Shown: positions 1 through 7,758, counted from the first letter of the stretch. The stretch: 64,000 bases of DNA from Microbacteriaceae bacterium PS02070 (GCA_029959865.1 JASCPE010000002.1:62001-126000), one strand, 5' to 3'. Numbers and translations are program-made. The notes: generated by a model not told the origin, from the sequence alone.

Positions 1-400
1 CGTCCCACCCTTCGAGGCGGATGGCGACCGCTCGCGTCCGCGCCGGGCCGGCGACCACCACGACGGATTCGACGACTCCGTCGCTGGGCGGGCAACAGCG
101 CAGGGAGAGGATTCGGTAGGTGGGTCGCGAGGCCGTGAGCCCGCGGGCGTTGCGGGCGCGTGCGGCCAGCGACGCGCGTTTCACGAGGGCGCGATATGCG
201 TCTTCGCTGAGCCACCTGGCGAGCTGTTCGATCTCTCGCACCCCCGCGAGCACCTCGAGCACTCCGACGGTGAGATTGCGTAAGAGCGGTTCGGCCTCCG
301 GCAACTCGGTGGCGGAACTGCGTTGCGGAGCAAAGAACTCCTGGACCTCTCGCGTCGAGCGGCCCGGCGTCGGTGCACTGTGCAACTGTGACGGAACCAT
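1..400 (-). CDS. Rv3235-family conserved hypothetical (3' end beyond window)
   Basis: The gene reads leftward from an ATG at 400-398 and runs off the window, so at least 133 residues are visible. The translation has a variable, proline-containing N-terminus, then a conserved stretch reading LTVGVLEVLAGVREIEQLARWL at about residues 48-69, then a basic region and a beta-rich segment. That core matches the actinobacterial Rv3235 family (DUF6459-like), a small protein of unknown function. A GAGGG Shine-Dalgarno sequence lies just upstream of the ATG. In related genomes this gene lies between an HTH/SAF/ATPase group and secA; secA would be left of the window, which I cannot see. Family call from sequence pattern and context; function unknown. 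Confidence 0.7.
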   Translation of the reverse strand, partial: MVPSQLHSAPTPGRSTREVQEFFAPQRSSATELPEAEPLLRNLTVGVLEVLAGVREIEQLARWLSEDAYRALVKRASLAARARNARGLTASRPTYRILSLRCCPPSDGVVESVVVVAGPARTRAVAIRLEGWD

Positions 401-540
401 GTTGACCCTCCCCCCGGTGGGCGGCTGATGTGTGGCCACGAGTAGAGCACAGGGGCGTGGGGCTTCGCGTGAGAATTCTCCAACCTGTGGAAAACCAGAG
501 GTCGTGTGGATAATCGCCTCGCCCGCCCCGCAGACCGGTC

Positions 541-546
541 TACCCT
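541..546 (+). promoter_or_regulatory. -10 box TACCCT, leaderless promoter of the 553 gene
   Basis: TACCCT is followed by six bases and then the GTG start, so the transcript probably begins at or next to the start codon. This supports GTG 553 as the start. Confidence 0.45.
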
Positions 547-552
547 CGGTGC

Positions 553-1146
553 GTGCGGTGGGATCGGTTCTTCGAGGACCTGGAAGACCAGCTCGACTCC
601 GAATGGGAGGCCGAGCGGGCGGTGCTGGACACCGAGGCTGAGCGTCTGCGGCTTTCCCGGCTGAGTCTGCGCGAGCGGCTCGCCGCACTGGCTGCCGCGG
701 GCGGGCCGCCGATCGTGGTGGACCTCCTCGGAGGCGCACGCGCGTCGGGAGGCGTGCATCAGGTCGGGGCGGATTGGTGCGCGCTGGATCCTGGCTCGCG
801 GCGTGCCGGGCCGGTGATCGTTCCGCTGAGCGCCATCGGCGCGTTGCACCTTCGCGCCCCGGACTTGCTGAGCAGTGCGCGCGGCGAGCGACTCTCGCGG
901 ATCGCGGAGCGAATGACCCTCGGGTTCGTCCTGCGAGACCTCGCCCGCAGGCGCCTGCCCGTGACGGTGGAGTCTGGAACGAGCGCCGTCTCCGGCACCA
1001 TCGATCGGGCGGCCGCCGATCATCTCGACCTGGCGGAGCACGAGCGCGGCGAGCCACGCAGCCCGGGTGAGGTGCGCTCCTATCGCATCATCCCGCTGGC
1101 AGCAGTGACCCTCGTGCGAGTGGATGCGCCGGCTGCCCTTTCCTGA
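553..1146 (+). CDS. Conserved hypothetical actinobacterial protein, 197 aa
   Basis: I recognise no characterised family. The first 45 residues are an acidic/basic amphipathic helix (MRWDRFFEDLEDQLDSEWEA and on), probably coiled coil. A mixed alpha/beta body follows, with a repeated pattern of short hydrophobic strands (PPIVVDLLGG, GPVIVPLSAIGALHLR, LPVTVESG) and ends in a strand-rich segment (RIIPLAAVTLVRVD). There is no signal peptide or membrane segment, so it is likely cytoplasmic. The beta-strand pattern could be an Sm/barrel-like fold, but that is a guess. It stands alone between the divergent Rv3235-like gene and the convergent HTH gene, and its GTG start lies six bases after a -10 box. 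Confidence 0.7.
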   Translation: MRWDRFFEDLEDQLDSEWEAERAVLDTEAERLRLSRLSLRERLAALAAAGGPPIVVDLLGGARASGGVHQVGADWCALDPGSRRAGPVIVPLSAIGALHLRAPDLLSSARGERLSRIAERMTLGFVLRDLARRRLPVTVESGTSAVSGTIDRAAADHLDLAEHERGEPRSPGEVRSYRIIPLAAVTLVRVDAPAALS

Positions 1147-1149
1147 CCC

Positions 1150-1425
1150 TCAGCCGTGGGGCGTTCCGGATCCCCACACCTCGGGGAAACTCGCGGCGTT
1201 CGCCTCCCGCCACAGGGCCATCCGGCGCGCTTCCTCCACTCGGGAGTCCAAATACGCTTCCAAGCTCGCGGCGTCGATCCGCCAGCGTGCGGGGGACCCG
1301 ACCTTTGCGCCGCGAAGACTGCCGTCCAGGACGAGCGCGATGACTTCGTCGACCTCGATCTGGAGCATCTCGGACACCTGCGCGGGCGCGAGCATGCGGA
1401 CGTCACCACGGGGGTCTTCGGGCAT
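1150..1425 (-). CDS. Small helix-turn-helix (excisionase/MerR-type) DNA-binding protein
   Basis: A 91-residue protein from ATG 1425; a longer reading from 1512 would add 29 residues that look like translated intergenic DNA. Residues 12-60 (LAPAQVSEMLQIEVDEVIAL and the following KVGSPARWRIDAASLEAYLD) match the HTH_17/excisionase DNA-binding fold: helix-turn-helix, a basic wing and a terminal helix. Such proteins are usually standalone transcription factors here, not phage excisionases, since no integrase or attachment site is nearby. It is convergent with the 553 gene and divergent from the SAF gene, so it may regulate the SAF/ATPase pair; that is inference from position. Confidence 0.75.
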   Translation of the reverse strand: MPEDPRGDVRMLAPAQVSEMLQIEVDEVIALVLDGSLRGAKVGSPARWRIDAASLEAYLDSRVEEARRMALWREANAASFPEVWGSGTPHG

Positions 1426-1521
1426 GCCCCCATTATCGGGGTGCACGGGCCCGGGAACGCGCGCGCACGCCGCCTGTGGAAAACCCACACGGTGCCGTGC
1501 GGTCTGCGTCACGATGTCGGA

Positions 1522-2139
1522 ATGAACAGGCCTCGGCGCCCCGCTCCGCGCGCTTTCCGCACCGACCTGCGGTTCCTCATCGGTATCGCCCTCATCCTCG
1601 CGTCGATCGTCGGCGTGTGGCTCGTCGTCCAGTCAGCCCGGCACAGCGACCCGATTTTCGCGGCCGCCCGCACCCTGGTGGAGGGCCAGGAGGTCACCGC
1701 CGCAGATCTGCGCGTCGTCGAGGTTACGCTGGGGGCGGCGCACGAGTCCTACGTGGCACCGGGCCTCTTGGAGCCTGGGGCGGTGCTGCGCCGCACCGTC
1801 GCCGAGGGGGAGCTGCTCCCGAGGGATGCGGTGACCGATGCCGGCACGCCGACCACCGCGACGGTCGTTGTCGAGAGCTTCTCGGACGTGCCTGCGTCGG
1901 TTGCAGCGGGTTCCATCGTCGAGGTGTGGGTCGCTCCCGTGAGCGAGGGAGGATCCTTCGACACGCCCCGCATCCTGGTCCCGCGCGCGACCGTCGTCTC
2001 GGTCGACCGCGAAGGCGGAGTCCTCGGGCAAGCCGGGAGCTCACTGGAGATCGTCATCGATCGTGCCGATACTGCGCAGACGCTCGCCGCCGTCTCTGAC
2101 GGGTCGGCGCTGTCGGTCGTTCCGGCGGGTGCGCCGTGA
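1522..2139 (+). CDS. SAF-domain membrane-anchored protein (CpaB/RcpC-like)
   Basis: A 205-residue protein with a short basic N-terminus, one transmembrane segment at about residues 15-38 (LRFLIGIALILASIVGVWLV) and an extracytoplasmic SAF domain at about 48-110. The SAF signature is ARTLVEGQEVTAADLRVVEV and GAVLRRTVAEGELLPRDAV. This is the layout of CpaB/RcpC from Tad pilus systems, but the protein is shorter and no pilin, CpaF or TadB gene is present. It overlaps the downstream ATPase gene by four bases (GTGA), so the two are translationally coupled. CACGAT lies six bases before the ATG and may be a weak -10 box. Confidence 0.8.
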   Translation: MNRPRRPAPRAFRTDLRFLIGIALILASIVGVWLVVQSARHSDPIFAAARTLVEGQEVTAADLRVVEVTLGAAHESYVAPGLLEPGAVLRRTVAEGELLPRDAVTDAGTPTTATVVVESFSDVPASVAAGSIVEVWVAPVSEGGSFDTPRILVPRATVVSVDREGGVLGQAGSSLEIVIDRADTAQTLAAVSDGSALSVVPAGAP

Positions 2140-3386
2140 GGGTCCTCGTCGCCGTAGACGCTCCGGTCACACAGCGTCTTGACGAAGCGGGTTTCGACGT
2201 CGTTTCGGTGAGTGCGGACACGCTCGCCGAGGCTGTCTCGGACGCGGCGGGGAGTGCCGGGGCCGCGGAGCTTCTCGCCGACCTCGCTCGCGCGGACGTT
2301 GTCGTGGTGGCGGCGCGGCGGGCAGCATTGACCGCGGAGCTGGTGTCCGTCTGCGACCGCTTCGGTGTCCGAGTCGTCGCAATCGCCGGGCGGACGGCGC
2401 AGCGCAGGTGGGCGGAGAGTTTCGGCGTGACCGTCCTTGCAGAGGACGACGACCCCACACGGGTCGTGGAAACGCCACGAGAACCCGCCACGAGAACCCG
2501 CGGTCGAGTGGTCGCTGTCTGGGGGCCGACCGGCAGCCCGGGGCGCACGACTCTCGCGGTGGAGCTCGCGGCCGAGCTGGCGCGTCAGGGGCGACGCGTC
2601 GGGCTCCTTGATGCAGATACGCACGCGCCGTCCATCGCGCTCGCACTCGGACTTGCCGAGGACGGACCCGGGTTAGCGGCGGCGTGCCGTCGTGCCGAGC
2701 ACGGGGAGCTCTCGGTCACCGAACTCGTACGGATCTCGCAATCTCTGGACAACATCGACGTTCTGACCGGAATCAACCGTCCGGGCCGCTGGCCGGAGCT
2801 CTCGCATGCTCGTCTCGCAGCGACCCTGGAGACGTGTCGCGAGTGGGTAGACGATGTGATCGTGGACGTCGGTGGGTCGTTGGAGCAGGACGAGGAGATT
2901 GTCAGCGACCTCGGGGGCCCCCGCCGCAACGCGGCCACGCTTTCGGTTCTTGCCCATGCGGATGACGTGGTCGCGGTGGTCGCAGCGGATCCGGTCGGGG
3001 TCGCGCGATTCATCCGAGTCTTCCAGGGCCTCCGTGCCGTCGCGCCCACCGCGCGCGTCCACGTCGTGGCGAACAAGACTCGTCCCGGACCCCTGGGGAT
3101 CGATCCGCGCGGTCAGGTGCGCAGGACGTTGGAGCGCTTCGCAGGGATCGATCGAGTCGCCTTCCTTCCGTGGGAGCCGCGAGCCATCGATGCGGCGCTT
3201 CTGAGTGCCCGCCCTGTGGGCACCGTTCACCCACGGCAGGCGTTCGCCGTGGCGGTCCGACGATTCGTGGGCGAGGTATTCAGTCTGCGCGAGGGGGAGG
3301 AGTCGGAACGCTCTCGCCGCCGCCGACCGTCGGTGCCCGGCGTGCGAGGGCGGCTTCGCGCAGTGCCAGAAACAGCGGGAACGTGA
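2136..3386 (+). CDS. CpaE/MinD-like P-loop ATPase with variant Walker A
   Basis: A 416-residue protein. Residues 1-120 form a receiver-like alpha/beta domain as in CpaE; residues 125-385 are a ParA/MinD-type ATPase. The nucleotide loop reads VWGPTGSPGRTTLAVELAAE at about 129-148, so the usual KGGxGKT has Pro-Thr-Gly-Ser-Pro and an Arg in place of the P-loop Lys. The switch strand RVGLLDADTHAPSIALALGL keeps the DAD motif, and DDVIVDVGG is the Walker B-like strand. In pilus systems CpaE positions the apparatus; here it is coupled only to the SAF protein. The last ~50 residues are Arg-rich. Its 3' end overlaps the convergent DUF2834 gene by 107 bases. Confidence 0.8.
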   Translation: MRVLVAVDAPVTQRLDEAGFDVVSVSADTLAEAVSDAAGSAGAAELLADLARADVVVVAARRAALTAELVSVCDRFGVRVVAIAGRTAQRRWAESFGVTVLAEDDDPTRVVETPREPATRTRGRVVAVWGPTGSPGRTTLAVELAAELARQGRRVGLLDADTHAPSIALALGLAEDGPGLAAACRRAEHGELSVTELVRISQSLDNIDVLTGINRPGRWPELSHARLAATLETCREWVDDVIVDVGGSLEQDEEIVSDLGGPRRNAATLSVLAHADDVVAVVAADPVGVARFIRVFQGLRAVAPTARVHVVANKTRPGPLGIDPRGQVRRTLERFAGIDRVAFLPWEPRAIDAALLSARPVGTVHPRQAFAVAVRRFVGEVFSLREGEESERSRRRRPSVPGVRGRLRAVPETAGT

Positions 3387-3663
3387 AGGCCACGGCGATC
3401 GCAAAGCTCAGAACAACAAGGACCCATGCCCAGCGTGCCCAGCCCAGCCGCGCCCCTTCGATCAGCATAAAGATGCTCACGGCTACCGCGACGACGATGA
3501 GGTCGACCGAGGCCGAGGATCCGGCGGCGTTCACGAACCACCCCTCGAGGTAGCCATACTCGGCTCCCGACACGAAGTATCGAATGTTGAAGATCCACGT
3601 TCCCACGAGCCCAGCCAGGCTCAGAAGCCCGTAAAGCAGCACTCGCGTGCGATGACCGTTCAT
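3280..3663 (-). CDS. DUF2834-family small membrane protein
   Basis: From ATG 3663 the protein is 127 residues. A TTG at 3675 is in frame, but GGAGGAG lies between it and the ATG at ideal spacing, so 3663 is the start. Three hydrophobic spans are visible (VLLYGLLSLAGLVGTWIFNI, VDLIVVAVAVSIFMLIEGAR, AWVLVVLSFAIAVAFTFPLF), with the WxxNxxxF and EGARLGW signatures typical of DUF2834. Function is unknown; related genes often sit beside regulators. It is divergent from the MerR-type gene, with a shared 47-bp region holding palindromes, so the MerR protein probably also controls it. Its 3' end runs into the end of the convergent ATPase gene. Confidence 0.75.
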   Translation of the reverse strand: MNGHRTRVLLYGLLSLAGLVGTWIFNIRYFVSGAEYGYLEGWFVNAAGSSASVDLIVVAVAVSIFMLIEGARLGWARWAWVLVVLSFAIAVAFTFPLFLALREAALARRAPTVGGGESVPTPPPRAD

Positions 3664-3675
3664 GTGCTCCTCCAA

Positions 3676-3704
3676 TTGATATTGCTACTATCGATAGTTA
3701 GTAT
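3676..3704 (+). promoter_or_regulatory. MerR-type promoter with operator in the -35/-10 spacer
   Basis: TTGATA (3676-3681) and TAGTAT (3699-3704) are spaced by 17 bp. Within the spacer lies a perfect 12-bp palindrome, ACTATCGATAGT (3687-3698). TATCGATA recurs at 3704-3711, inside a second palindrome ATATCGATAT (3703-3712). ATG 3711 starts six bases after the -10 box, so the mRNA is probably leaderless. An operator in the spacer is the classic MerR arrangement. On the other strand a TATACT box (3701-3706) could drive the DUF2834 gene. Confidence 0.65.
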
Positions 3705-3710
3705 ATCGAT

Positions 3711-4343
3711 ATGCGCATCGGCGAACTGAGTTCACTGTCCGGGGTCCCTGTCGCGACCATCAAGTTCTACACGCGCGAGGGTCTCATGGCCGCGGGGGAG
3801 CGCACCGGCTACAACCAGACGTCGTATACGGAACTCCACCTCCGCCGTCTTCGACTGATCCGCGCGCTCATCGATGTCGGTGAGCTGACGCTCGCCGCAG
3901 TGAGAGACGTGCTCGATGCAATCGACGACGACGGGGTTTCGGTCTCGCGCATGCTTCAGGTCTCGCTTCAGGCCGGCGCCGGTGACGAGGCCGAGGCCTC
4001 CTCCGCCTCGATGAACGTCGTGAGCGACCTCATCGCTCGTCGGGGATGGATCGTCGAGCCGGACAATCCCGGTATTGCCCAGGTCGCCGCAGTCCTGGAC
4101 CAGTACCGCGCTCTCGATCGCCCGGACTTCGCGGCCGCGCTCGATGACTACGCCGACATCGCGCACCGACTGGCGGAGGTGGACCTCGGAATCGCCCGCG
4201 CGGTGGGCGATCGATCCCGCCTCGCGGAGACGGCGATCGTCGGCACCATTCTCGGTGACGCGATCATCGCAGCGCTTCGCCGCATCTGTCAGGAGAGCGA
4301 GACCCGCACGGGCGCTCTGCCTCGTGCTGAAGAGGAGCCATGA
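3711..4343 (+). CDS. MerR-family transcriptional regulator
   Basis: A 210-residue regulator. Residues 1-70 are a typical winged-helix MerR domain: MRIGELSSLSGVPVATIKFY, then YNQTSYTELHLRRLRLIRAL and DVGELTLAAVRDVLDAIDD. The C-terminal 130 residues are helical, with no conserved cysteines, so the ligand is probably an organic molecule rather than a metal. The sequence resembles the group of regulators with longer sensor domains. The downstream membrane protein gene overlaps it by four bases and the DUF2834 gene is divergent, so both are likely targets. The promoter has the operator palindrome in its spacer, implying autoregulation. Confidence 0.85.
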   Translation: MRIGELSSLSGVPVATIKFYTREGLMAAGERTGYNQTSYTELHLRRLRLIRALIDVGELTLAAVRDVLDAIDDDGVSVSRMLQVSLQAGAGDEAEASSASMNVVSDLIARRGWIVEPDNPGIAQVAAVLDQYRALDRPDFAAALDDYADIAHRLAEVDLGIARAVGDRSRLAETAIVGTILGDAIIAALRRICQESETRTGALPRAEEEP

Positions 4344-5299
4344 TGATCAGTCCGGTCGCAGCCCACGCGCCTCACGCAGCGATGACCATCCCGCACTGGC
4401 ACCGTCCACTTCTGTGGCTTGCCGTCGTGATGGGCGTTCTCGCGGCAATCGTCGGGATGATGGCGATCGTCGACCCGCGCGACATCCTCGGGCAGAATGC
4501 GTGGTTCAAGCCGCTGAAGTTCGCGCTGTCGATCGGCATCTACAGCCTGACCCTCGCTTGGATGCTCGGTCAGTTCACACGCTGGCGTCGCGTCGCCGAC
4601 TGGGCAGGCACCGTCACTGCGGGCGGGCTTGTGGTCGAGATCATCATCATCGTCTGGGCGGCCGCTGCGGGGACCACGAGCCACTTCAACATCGCCTCGG
4701 CGCTCTCGGGAGCGCTGTGGTCGATCATGGGGGCCTCGATCGCTGTCGTGTGGCTGATGGCGGTCGTGGTGGCGATCGTCCTGAGCGGCAACCGCTTCGG
4801 TGATCCGGCTCGAATGCTCGCGCTGAGGGCGGGGGTGATCATCGGTCTTGCCGGAATGGCCGTCGCGTTCTTCATGGTTTCGCCGACCGAAGAGCAGTTG
4901 TCGGATTTCCAAGGGATCGCGGGCGCCCATGCGGTCGGCGTCGCAGACGGTGGGCCCGGCCTGCCATTCCTCGGCTGGAGCACGGAGGGTGGCGATCTCC
5001 GCGCGCCGCACTTCGTCGGCATGCACGCGCTGCAACTGCTGCCCCTCCTTGCGCTGCTGCTGGAGCTCGGGGCGCGTCGGTGGCGGTTGCTTCGTGACCG
5101 ACGTGTGCGCTTCGGCCTGGTGGTGACTGCTTCGGTCGCGTACGCGGCGTGGGTCGCACTCCTGACTGTCCAGGCGCTCGGGGGCCAATCAGTCGTCGCG
5201 CCGAGCCCTGCATTCGTGATTGCAGGATCGACGATCACCGGCGCTGCTCTTGTTGCAGTCATCGTCGTTCTTCTGCGAGTGAGGCGCGAGGTGGGATGA
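4340..5299 (+). CDS. Polytopic membrane protein, MerR-linked
   Basis: A 319-residue membrane protein with about eight predicted spans (for example LLWLAVVMGVLAAIVGMMAI, FALSIGIYSLTLAWMLGQF, LVVEIIIIVWAAAAG, MGASIAVVWLMAVVVAIVLS). Polar loop motifs include QNAWFKPLKFALS at about 51-63 and RAPHFVGMHALQLLPLLALL at about 222-241, the latter with conserved-looking His residues. I do not recognise a characterised family. A GAGGAG ribosome site (4332-4337) lies in the end of the MerR gene and the ATG overlaps that gene's stop, so it is translated with the regulator. It could be a ligand-responsive transporter or sensor; the sequence does not decide. Confidence 0.7.
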   Translation: MMISPVAAHAPHAAMTIPHWHRPLLWLAVVMGVLAAIVGMMAIVDPRDILGQNAWFKPLKFALSIGIYSLTLAWMLGQFTRWRRVADWAGTVTAGGLVVEIIIIVWAAAAGTTSHFNIASALSGALWSIMGASIAVVWLMAVVVAIVLSGNRFGDPARMLALRAGVIIGLAGMAVAFFMVSPTEEQLSDFQGIAGAHAVGVADGGPGLPFLGWSTEGGDLRAPHFVGMHALQLLPLLALLLELGARRWRLLRDRRVRFGLVVTASVAYAAWVALLTVQALGGQSVVAPSPAFVIAGSTITGAALVAVIVVLLRVRREVG

Positions 5300-5346
5300 C
5301 GGTGCGCGGGGGGCTCGTAACGGTCACGCGAATCGGCGCGCGACTC

Positions 5347-5352
5347 TAGGGT
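5347..5352 (+). promoter_or_regulatory. -10 box TAGGGT, leaderless promoter of the PdtaS-type kinase
   Basis: TAGGGT, then six purine-rich bases, then GTG 5359. The spacer looks like a Shine-Dalgarno sequence but would touch the start codon, so a leaderless reading fits better. Confidence 0.5.
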
Positions 5353-5358
5353 GGAGGG

Positions 5359-6846
5359 GTGTCAACGCTTTCCGAACTCGCCTACGCCGAAGGCCGCTCC
5401 ACCGCACTCGATGTCGAGTGGCTGCACCGCCTTGCCGGCGATGGGCAGTTGCTGGCCGACCTCGCCTTCGCCGACATCGTCATCTGGGTCCCGACGGCAG
5501 ACGACTCCTTCGTCGCGGTGGCGCACACGCGCCCGAGCGGTGCGGCGACGTTGTTCTATCGCGACATCGTCGGCGACCGGGTCCGGCCGCAGTGGCGAAC
5601 GCAGGCGAACGAAGCCTTCACGCAGGAGCGGATCGTGGATTCCGCGTCTCCGGACTGGTTCGAGGAGACCCCCACTCGTGTCCGGGCCGTGCCGATCGTG
5701 CGGCGGGCAAGCGATGGGAGCAGGGTGACGATCGGCGTGCTGACCCGGCACACCAATCTCGGTGAAGCTCGGACGCCCTCGCGCCAGCAGATCACCTTCA
5801 ACGACTGCGCGGACGACCTCTTCGGCATGATCGCCACGGGCGACTTTCCCGACCTTGCCGCCCCCACGGCGCCGCGCCGAGGTGCCCCCCGTGCGTCGGA
5901 CGGACTCATCCGACTCGACGTCAACGGGACCGCGACGTTCGCGAGCCCGAACGCGCTCTCGGCGTTCAACCGCATCGGCTTCAACGAGGAGTTGGAGGGT
6001 GAGTCGCTCATCGAGGTGATGACGAAGATCCTTCCCGTCAAGCGTCAGTTCGATGAGTCCCTCCCGATCGTGATGGCCGGCCGCGCACCGTGGCGCGCCG
6101 ACATCGAAGCACGCGGGGTGACGGTCTCACTCCGGACGATCCCGCTGCGCGACCACGGCACCCGGATCGGTGCCATCGTCCTCTGCCGCGACGTGAGTGA
6201 GCTTCGCCACCGGGAGCAGGAGCTCATCACGAAGGATGCGACGATTCGCGAGATTCACCACCGGGTCAAGAACAACCTTCAGACGGTGGCTTCCCTGCTG
6301 CGGATTCAGGCGCGCCGGACCCATTCGGACGAGGCGCGAGACGCTCTCACGCAGGCGATGCGTCGCGTCGCGGCCATCGCCGTCGTGCACGACACACTGT
6401 CGGAAGGGCTGACGCAGAAGGTCGACTTCGACGACGTGTTCGAACGCGTACTCAAACTTGTCGCCGAGGTCGCCGCCTCACCGAACACGCGTGCGCGGAC
6501 GAAGAAGACCGGGTCGTTCGGGATCCTTCCGAGCGAGTACGCGACGCCCCTCGCGCTCGCGTTGACAGAGCTTGTCACCAACGCTGTCGAGCACGGGCTG
6601 GCGGACTCGGAGGGTGACGTCGAGATCATCGCCGACCGCGACGATGACCAACTCTCGGTACGGGTGCGCGACTCCGGGGTCGGGCTGCCCGAAGGGCAGG
6701 TCGGCCAGGGGCTCGGCACCCAGATCGTTCGTACTCTGATCCAGGGCGAACTCGGCGGCACGATCGACTGGCACACGATCATGGGAAGCGGCACCGAAGT
6801 GACGATCGAGATCCCGCTGCGCTATATCGAGCGCGATCAGGGCTGA
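5359..6846 (+). CDS. pdtaS: PdtaS-type cytosolic sensor histidine kinase
   Basis: A 495-residue kinase without membrane segments. Residues 1-155 form a GAF-like sensor, 180-285 a PAS-like domain, 290-370 the HisKA_2 dimerisation domain, and 385-490 the HATPase domain. The phosphoacceptor box is REIHHRVKNNLQTVASLLRI with His300/301, followed by the N box TELVTNAVEHG (Asn408) and G1 box DSGVGLPEG (438 on). This is the layout of mycobacterial PdtaS (Rv3220c), which phosphorylates the RNA-binding antiterminator PdtaR; no pdtaR is in this window. The gene is convergent with the WhiB gene, as in M. tuberculosis. The function is a family inference; the signal is not known from sequence. Confidence 0.85.
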   Translation: MSTLSELAYAEGRSTALDVEWLHRLAGDGQLLADLAFADIVIWVPTADDSFVAVAHTRPSGAATLFYRDIVGDRVRPQWRTQANEAFTQERIVDSASPDWFEETPTRVRAVPIVRRASDGSRVTIGVLTRHTNLGEARTPSRQQITFNDCADDLFGMIATGDFPDLAAPTAPRRGAPRASDGLIRLDVNGTATFASPNALSAFNRIGFNEELEGESLIEVMTKILPVKRQFDESLPIVMAGRAPWRADIEARGVTVSLRTIPLRDHGTRIGAIVLCRDVSELRHREQELITKDATIREIHHRVKNNLQTVASLLRIQARRTHSDEARDALTQAMRRVAAIAVVHDTLSEGLTQKVDFDDVFERVLKLVAEVAASPNTRARTKKTGSFGILPSEYATPLALALTELVTNAVEHGLADSEGDVEIIADRDDDQLSVRVRDSGVGLPEGQVGQGLGTQIVRTLIQGELGGTIDWHTIMGSGTEVTIEIPLRYIERDQG

Positions 6847-6863
6847 CGAGGCGTTGCGCGCCC

Positions 6864-7112
6864 TCAGCTCGCGCGGCGGGCGCGGGCGGCGCGGCGCTTA
6901 AGAGCGCGACGTTCGTCCTCGGAAAGGCCGCCCCACACGCCCGAGTCCTGACCGGTCTCCAGGGCGTATTGCAGGCAGACCTCTGTGACGGTGCAGCGTG
7001 CGCACACCGCCTTGGCCTTGTCGATCTGGTCGACGGCGGGTCCGGTGTTGCCGACGGGGAAGAAGAGTTCCGGGTCGACGGTCAGGCAGGCGGCTTTGTC
7101 GCGCCAATCCAT
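6864..7112 (-). CDS. whiB1: WhiB-family [4Fe-4S] transcription factor (WhiB1 type)
   Basis: An 82-residue WhiB protein. The four cluster ligands are Cys9, Cys37, Cys40 and Cys46 (C..CxxC.....C), followed by the GVWGG turn at 58-62 and a basic C-terminal tail (RRALKRRAARARRAS) for DNA contact. WhiB1 proteins bind an O2-stable, NO-sensitive cluster and the principal sigma factor. Assignment to WhiB1 rests on the short N-terminus (MDWRDKAAC) and on its convergent position with the PdtaS-type gene, the same pairing as Rv3219/Rv3220c. An AAGGAG ribosome site precedes the ATG. The upstream region (7113-7332) has a -10-like TACCCT at 7175-7180 on this strand and nested palindromes further up. Confidence 0.9.
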   Translation of the reverse strand: MDWRDKAACLTVDPELFFPVGNTGPAVDQIDKAKAVCARCTVTEVCLQYALETGQDSGVWGGLSEDERRALKRRAARARRAS

Positions 7113-7211
7113 GTGTGGTGCTCCTTGATGCGGGGTCGAAGTTGTTCGTACGCGGACTCGGGAGAAGGTCCGCTAGGGTAGTGGTGCGAGCGAAAGGGCT
7201 CGCCCCACGGC

Positions 7212-7249
7212 GCTGTGGGAGCACAAGGCTTAAGCCATCGTCCCACAGC
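7212..7249. promoter_or_regulatory. Nested palindromes upstream of whiB1
   Basis: GCTGTGGGA (7212-7220) and its exact complement TCCCACAGC (7241-7249) flank a second perfect palindrome, GGCTTAAGCC (7227-7236). The array is centred about 60 bp upstream of the likely whiB1 start site, where an activator would bind. It could serve whiB1 and/or the rightward gene at 7333. The binding protein is unknown; a Crp-like or WhiB-associated factor is only a guess. Confidence 0.45.
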
Positions 7250-7332
7250 ACATGCAAGTGAATCAAGGGTGAACGTGGCAGTTCCCTCGCCGCGCCCTGT
7301 GTATCAGCCGTGAGCGGACGGTCATCGCCTCC

Positions 7333-7758
7333 GTGGAAGGACGTCGAATCACGATGCGAATCAGTCCGATCGAGCGGATTGCAGCCGTCGCGCTCGTCGC
7401 GGAGGCGGGCGGCATCGCCGCCCTGGTCGGGTGGGAGATCGTTGCGCTCGTCAGCGCCGACACGACATCGATCGTGAACTCGCTTGCGCTCATCGTGCTC
7501 ACCGCGATCGCCGCAGTCGCCCTGGTCGCGTTCGCCGTTGCGGTCTGGCGAGACCGTTCCTGGGGGAGATCGGGCGGCATCGTTGCGCAACTGCTCATCC
7601 TGGCGGTCGCGCTCGGCGCCGCGACCGGCCCCGCACCGAACGCGAGTCTTGCCATCCTGCTCGCCGCGATCGGTGCGGTGGGGCTGATTGTTCTCATCGG
7701 GGCCGCGCGCGCGGCGGGGCGCAGGGCCGCGTCAGTCGAGCCCGAGGAGCTTGCGTAG
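7333..7758 (+). CDS. Small four-helix membrane protein, hypothetical
   Basis: A 141-residue protein with four hydrophobic spans: IAAVALVAEAGGIAALVGWEI, SLALIVLTAIAAVALVAFAV, SGGIVAQLLILAVALGAATG and SLAILLAAIGAVGLIVLIGA. The C-terminus is basic and acidic (ARAAGRRAASVEPEELA). I recognise no characterised family; similar small proteins are common in Microbacteriaceae. The start is uncertain: GTG 7333, or ATG 7354 with GGAAGGA twelve bases ahead. Its last 27 bases overlap the convergent peroxiredoxin gene. Confidence 0.6.
   Translation: MEGRRITMRISPIERIAAVALVAEAGGIAALVGWEIVALVSADTTSIVNSLALIVLTAIAAVALVAFAVAVWRDRSWGRSGGIVAQLLILAVALGAATGPAPNASLAILLAAIGAVGLIVLIGAARAAGRRAASVEPEELA

Noticed and set aside
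1150..1425. Phage excisionase and nearby prophage remnant
   Set aside because: No integrase, attachment site or phage gene is near; small excisionase-fold regulators are common in Actinobacteria.
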